Positions 61,886-64,000 of a stretch of 64,000 nucleotides of DNA are shown one piece after another. The first letter of the stretch is position 1. The number at the start of each line of letters is the position of its first letter. Both the position numbers and the translations under genes were made by a program. Origin of the DNA: Echinicola soli (GTDB lineage Bacteria > Bacteroidota > Bacteroidia > Cytophagales > Cyclobacteriaceae); contig NZ_CP041253.1 in the NCBI RefSeq assembly GCF_006575665.1, positions 4,708,501 to 4,772,500 on the forward strand, read 5' to 3'. The notes under the pieces were generated by a model. That model ran no database searches, was not told the origin of the DNA, and saw only the letters and a list, made by a program, of their open reading frames with translations.

Positions 61886-62464
61886 TTGAAAACTATACTA
61901 CCCGAGAAAAGAATCATTTTAGCCAGCAAGTCTCCTAGAAGACAAGAACTTTTAAAAGGACTTGATATAGCATTTGAGGTCAGAACGAAGGATGTAAATG
62001 AGGATTTTCCCGCCGAGTTGCCAGATAATCAGGTAGCCTCATTTTTAGCTGAAAAAAAGGCGGCCGCTTTTGAAATGGATTTAAAAGAAGGTGAGATCCT
62101 GATCACTTCCGATACCACCGTATTGATCAATAATAAAGTGCTTAACAAACCCGCAGACAAGGTTGAGGCTGTAAAAATGCTAAAAATGCTATCAGGAAAT
62201 GTCCACCACGTAATTTCAGGAGTATGCATCATGGATCAGCACAAAAAAGTAGTTTTTGATGACATCACTGAAGTACATTTCAAACACCTTTCCGATGATG
62301 AAATAGATCATTATATTGACAAATACCAGCCATTTGACAAAGCAGGATCTTATGGTGTGCAAGAGTGGATTGGTTATGCTGCAGTTTACCGATTAGAAGG
62401 GTCTTTTTATACGGTTATGGGATTACCTGTGCACAAAGTGTACGAAACCTTAAAAAACTGGTAA
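61886..62464 (+). CDS. Maf-like nucleoside triphosphate pyrophosphatase
   Basis: The 192-residue protein starts, most plausibly, at the TTG at 61886 (MKTILPEKRIILASKSPRRQ); no ATG fits the conserved N-terminus. LASKSPRRQELLKGL is the Maf substrate-binding motif and ITSDTTVLINNKVLNKPADK the catalytic Asp region. The C-terminal YQPFDKAGSYGVQEWIGYAA and FYTVMGLPVHKVYETL complete the family pattern. Maf proteins hydrolyse non-canonical or dTTP/UTP nucleotides and limit mutagenesis or septum formation, depending on subfamily. It is the last gene of the accC operon. Confidence 0.93.
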   Translation: MKTILPEKRIILASKSPRRQELLKGLDIAFEVRTKDVNEDFPAELPDNQVASFLAEKKAAAFEMDLKEGEILITSDTTVLINNKVLNKPADKVEAVKMLKMLSGNVHHVISGVCIMDQHKKVVFDDITEVHFKHLSDDEIDHYIDKYQPFDKAGSYGVQEWIGYAAVYRLEGSFYTVMGLPVHKVYETLKNW

Positions 62465-63690
62465 AAGGACTACTTATATGAGCAATGAGGAACAAAGTAG
62501 CATCTAGCGGAAAAGTTGTCAGCTAAGGGCGCACCTTTCTAAACATCAGTTAGAACCGAAGTCGGCTTTGATTGCACCCAGATCAAACTCAGCGTGACAG
62601 CTACGGCTGATTGGGCAGATCCATGCTGATATATCTTCATTGGATTTGCGGTGAATTTGGAAATGCAAAGCAGACAGACAGGCGCGCAGTGACGGCTTTT
62701 TAAATCGAGAGCAGGCATTTATTTTAATACTCTTTCTTTTTGCTTTTTTTGCCACAAAGAAGCAAAGGCGCAAAGGGGCTTGATAGGGATTTGTCGAGCA
62801 TTTGGCATCCTTTATTTACAAATAATTTAGTGGCTTGGTGACTTGGTGGCTTGCTTTTTTTTTCTGCCACAAAGATTCTGTGTTAAAAGCCAAGGTATAA
62901 GGCTGTTTTTCACCTGTTGTTCTGACAGCTGTGCTGCAAGACCACTAGCATTGCGTTTTTACTCAACCCTTGTCAAAGTACGGGCAGCATAGAGCGTTCG
63001 TTCTTTTCTATTAAGTGGTATATAAACGCCAATTGGTCTGCTCCACCGTTAGGTGGGCTAGCTTGGGAACGAATAAGATACAGTAAACCTAATTCATGGT
63101 CGAACTGAGGTTCATAGGAACATAGCCCGCAAAAGAGAGGAATTCAGCTAGTCGGCTTTCCGGTCCCTTCACTATTTTAATGGTGGATTAATAATAAGCC
63201 GCCAAGACAAAAAGATTCTAGGATCAAAGCTGTTTGTTTTCCATGAAATTTGGAACCTGCCTACAAAATAATTCGTGTCTTGGCGATTTCGTGGCGACAT
63301 ATCAAATAAATACAAACCGGATCAACCCATACTTCCGGGGAAATGTCTCAAGGTTACCAAATAGGAACAATAGGACTATACTTCCCCAGTCGACTTAGCA
63401 GCGCACCCTATGCTTTAGGTGATGACCACTTGAATTGCATCCCCCCTTTATCCAATTTACTTGCATGCCATCCAACAAAAGGGAATGGCTTGGTCAAACC
63501 TCAGTTATTAAAAAAATCAGCGTATATCTTCTCTATCGGCGTCATCAGCGTGCCATCAAAATGGCTCCGCATCCCCAACTTTTCCACTTGATCATGGAAA
63601 CCTTACCCCGCCCCCATAACTATTGCTTGATCCATTATTTTGGTACAATCTAAAAAAACGGTGTTTTAAGAACCCAGGTATAAAAAAGAA
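62465..63690. other. Non-coding, repeat-rich region before the rRNA operon
   Basis: About 1.2 kb without a supported gene; the short frames in it have no recognisable product. It is a mosaic of dispersed repeat fragments: GCCACAAAG-type stretches near 62752 and 62870, the inverted copy of 41120-41220 at 63190-63303, and CCCCAACTTTTCCACTTGAT near 63573 with GCTTGATCCATTATTTTGG near 63626, which match the DNA around the IS21 insertion site and 41600. No RNA gene was seen. Confidence 0.6.
63190..63303 (-). repeat. Dispersed intergenic repeat, copy B (inverted)
   Basis: Read on the minus strand this matches 41120-41220: ATGTCGCCACGAAATCGCCA, then a TTTGTAGGC block, then the identical CCAAATTTCATGGAAAACAA. 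The copies differ by scattered substitutions and small indels. Confidence 0.8.
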
Positions 63691-63718
63691 AAGGCCCTCC
63701 GTATATACGGAGGGCCTT
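63691..63718 (-). terminator. rRNA operon terminator
   Basis: AAGGCCCTCCGTAT pairs perfectly with ATACGGAGGGCCTT (14-bp stem, almost no loop). On the minus strand it is followed by TTCTTTTTT. It lies just after the 5S rRNA gene. Confidence 0.93.
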
Positions 63719-63726
63719 GATAAAAT

Positions 63727-63836
63727 CGGGCGGCGACCTACTCTCCCGGGTGTGACCCCAGTACCATCGGCGCGACAGGGCTTAACTTCTCTGTTCGGGA
63801 TGGGAAGAGGTGGATCCCCTGTGCCGTACCGCCCTA
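63727..63836 (-). rRNA. rrf: 5S ribosomal RNA
   Basis: On the minus strand the sequence contains the 5S core CCCATCCCGAACAGAGAAGT and ends GGGAGAGTAGGTCGCCGCC; the 5' and 3' ends (GGGCGGTACGGC and GTCGCCGCCCG) can pair to form helix I. Length is about 110 nt; the exact ends are estimated. It is followed by a strong terminator and preceded by the 23S gene, as in a normal rRNA operon. Confidence 0.95.
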
Positions 63837-63941
63837 AGCTCTTTATGTGCCCCTCTCTGAAAAGGGACAACGCGTTTCTTTTTTTCCTTTCTGTTCCTTA
63901 TAAGCCTTTCGACCCTACAAAAGATAATACAACTCCAAACA

Positions 63942-64000
63942 GGCAAGCTTTCGGGCTATTAGTACTGCTCAGCTATGCCGTCTCCGGCTTTACACCTGCA
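63942..64000 (-). rRNA. rrl: 23S ribosomal RNA, 3' end only (extends beyond window)
   Basis: On the minus strand the window edge reads GGCATAGCTGAGCAGTACTA, then ATAGCCCGAAAGCTTGCC, the 3'-terminal part of 23S rRNA (the GTACTAATxGCCCG segment). The mature 3' end is near 63942; the exact position is estimated. About 105 bp separate it from 5S. Confidence 0.9.

Overview
The window looks like a chromosomal segment of a marine-type Bacteroidota, most likely Cytophagales/Cyclobacteriaceae (Echinicola-like). The grounds are sulfatase and fucosidase genes, TonB-receptor/DUF4249 operons, Bacteroidetes-type promoters (TTTG-N19-TAnnTTTG-like), LytS/LytTR regulation, a histone-H1-like small gene, and a type II-C CRISPR locus whose tracrRNA resembles those of Bacteroidota. 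The species assignment is inference.

Layout. 1-11 kb: a minus-strand catabolic block with a cytochrome-c-like PSD1/DUF1549 protein (cut by the window edge), an NAD(P)-binding oxidoreductase, a GH29 alpha-L-fucosidase, a GH20-like glycosidase and two sulfatases. It is interleaved with palindromic dispersed repeats and looks like desulfation and trimming of a sulfated, fucose-containing polysaccharide. 11-13.2 kb: YtxH-like protein, coiled-coil protein, D-lactate-dehydrogenase-like enzyme. 13.9-22.6 kb: a pseudo-receiver protein, two secreted PL1 pectate-lyase-like enzymes, and between them a secreted repeat protein with a LytS/LytTR two-component pair. 22.8-29.1 kb: a four-gene plus-strand operon with a TonB-dependent receptor and DUF4249 lipoprotein. 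29.3-31 kb: gamma-glutamyltransferase.

31.3-45.8 kb is the most unusual part: a type II-C CRISPR-Cas locus. A minus-strand tracrRNA with a recognisable promoter and terminator lies upstream of a small uncharacterised ORF (83 aa) that ends 1 nt before an exceptionally large Cas9 (1807 aa, all catalytic motifs intact), followed by cas1 and cas2. An IS21-family element (6-bp target duplication) separates cas2 from the array. The array has 46-bp repeats and 30-bp spacers and is split by an IS66-family element that landed inside one spacer (8-bp duplication; the 30-nt spacer can be reconstructed exactly). The right end, which is the upstream end for crRNA transcription, is truncated within a repeat and fused to a decayed gene fragment, so the presumed leader is gone. 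cas9 is visibly more AT-rich than cas1/cas2, suggesting a modular origin. The repeats carry a Bacteroidetes-like promoter with the same spacing as the tracrRNA promoter, so each crRNA may be transcribed independently and survive the IS66 insertion.

45.8-50.9 kb: a complete four-enzyme trans-4-hydroxy-L-proline degradation operon (minus strand). 51-62.5 kb: housekeeping genes: xseA-xseB, a TetR regulator, ligA with an unusual internal insertion, dapA, a histone-H1-like gene, an AONS/SPT-family enzyme, accC, DUF1015 and Maf. 62.5-63.7 kb is repeat-rich and non-coding. The window ends in the 3' part of a minus-strand rRNA operon (terminator, 5S, start of 23S).
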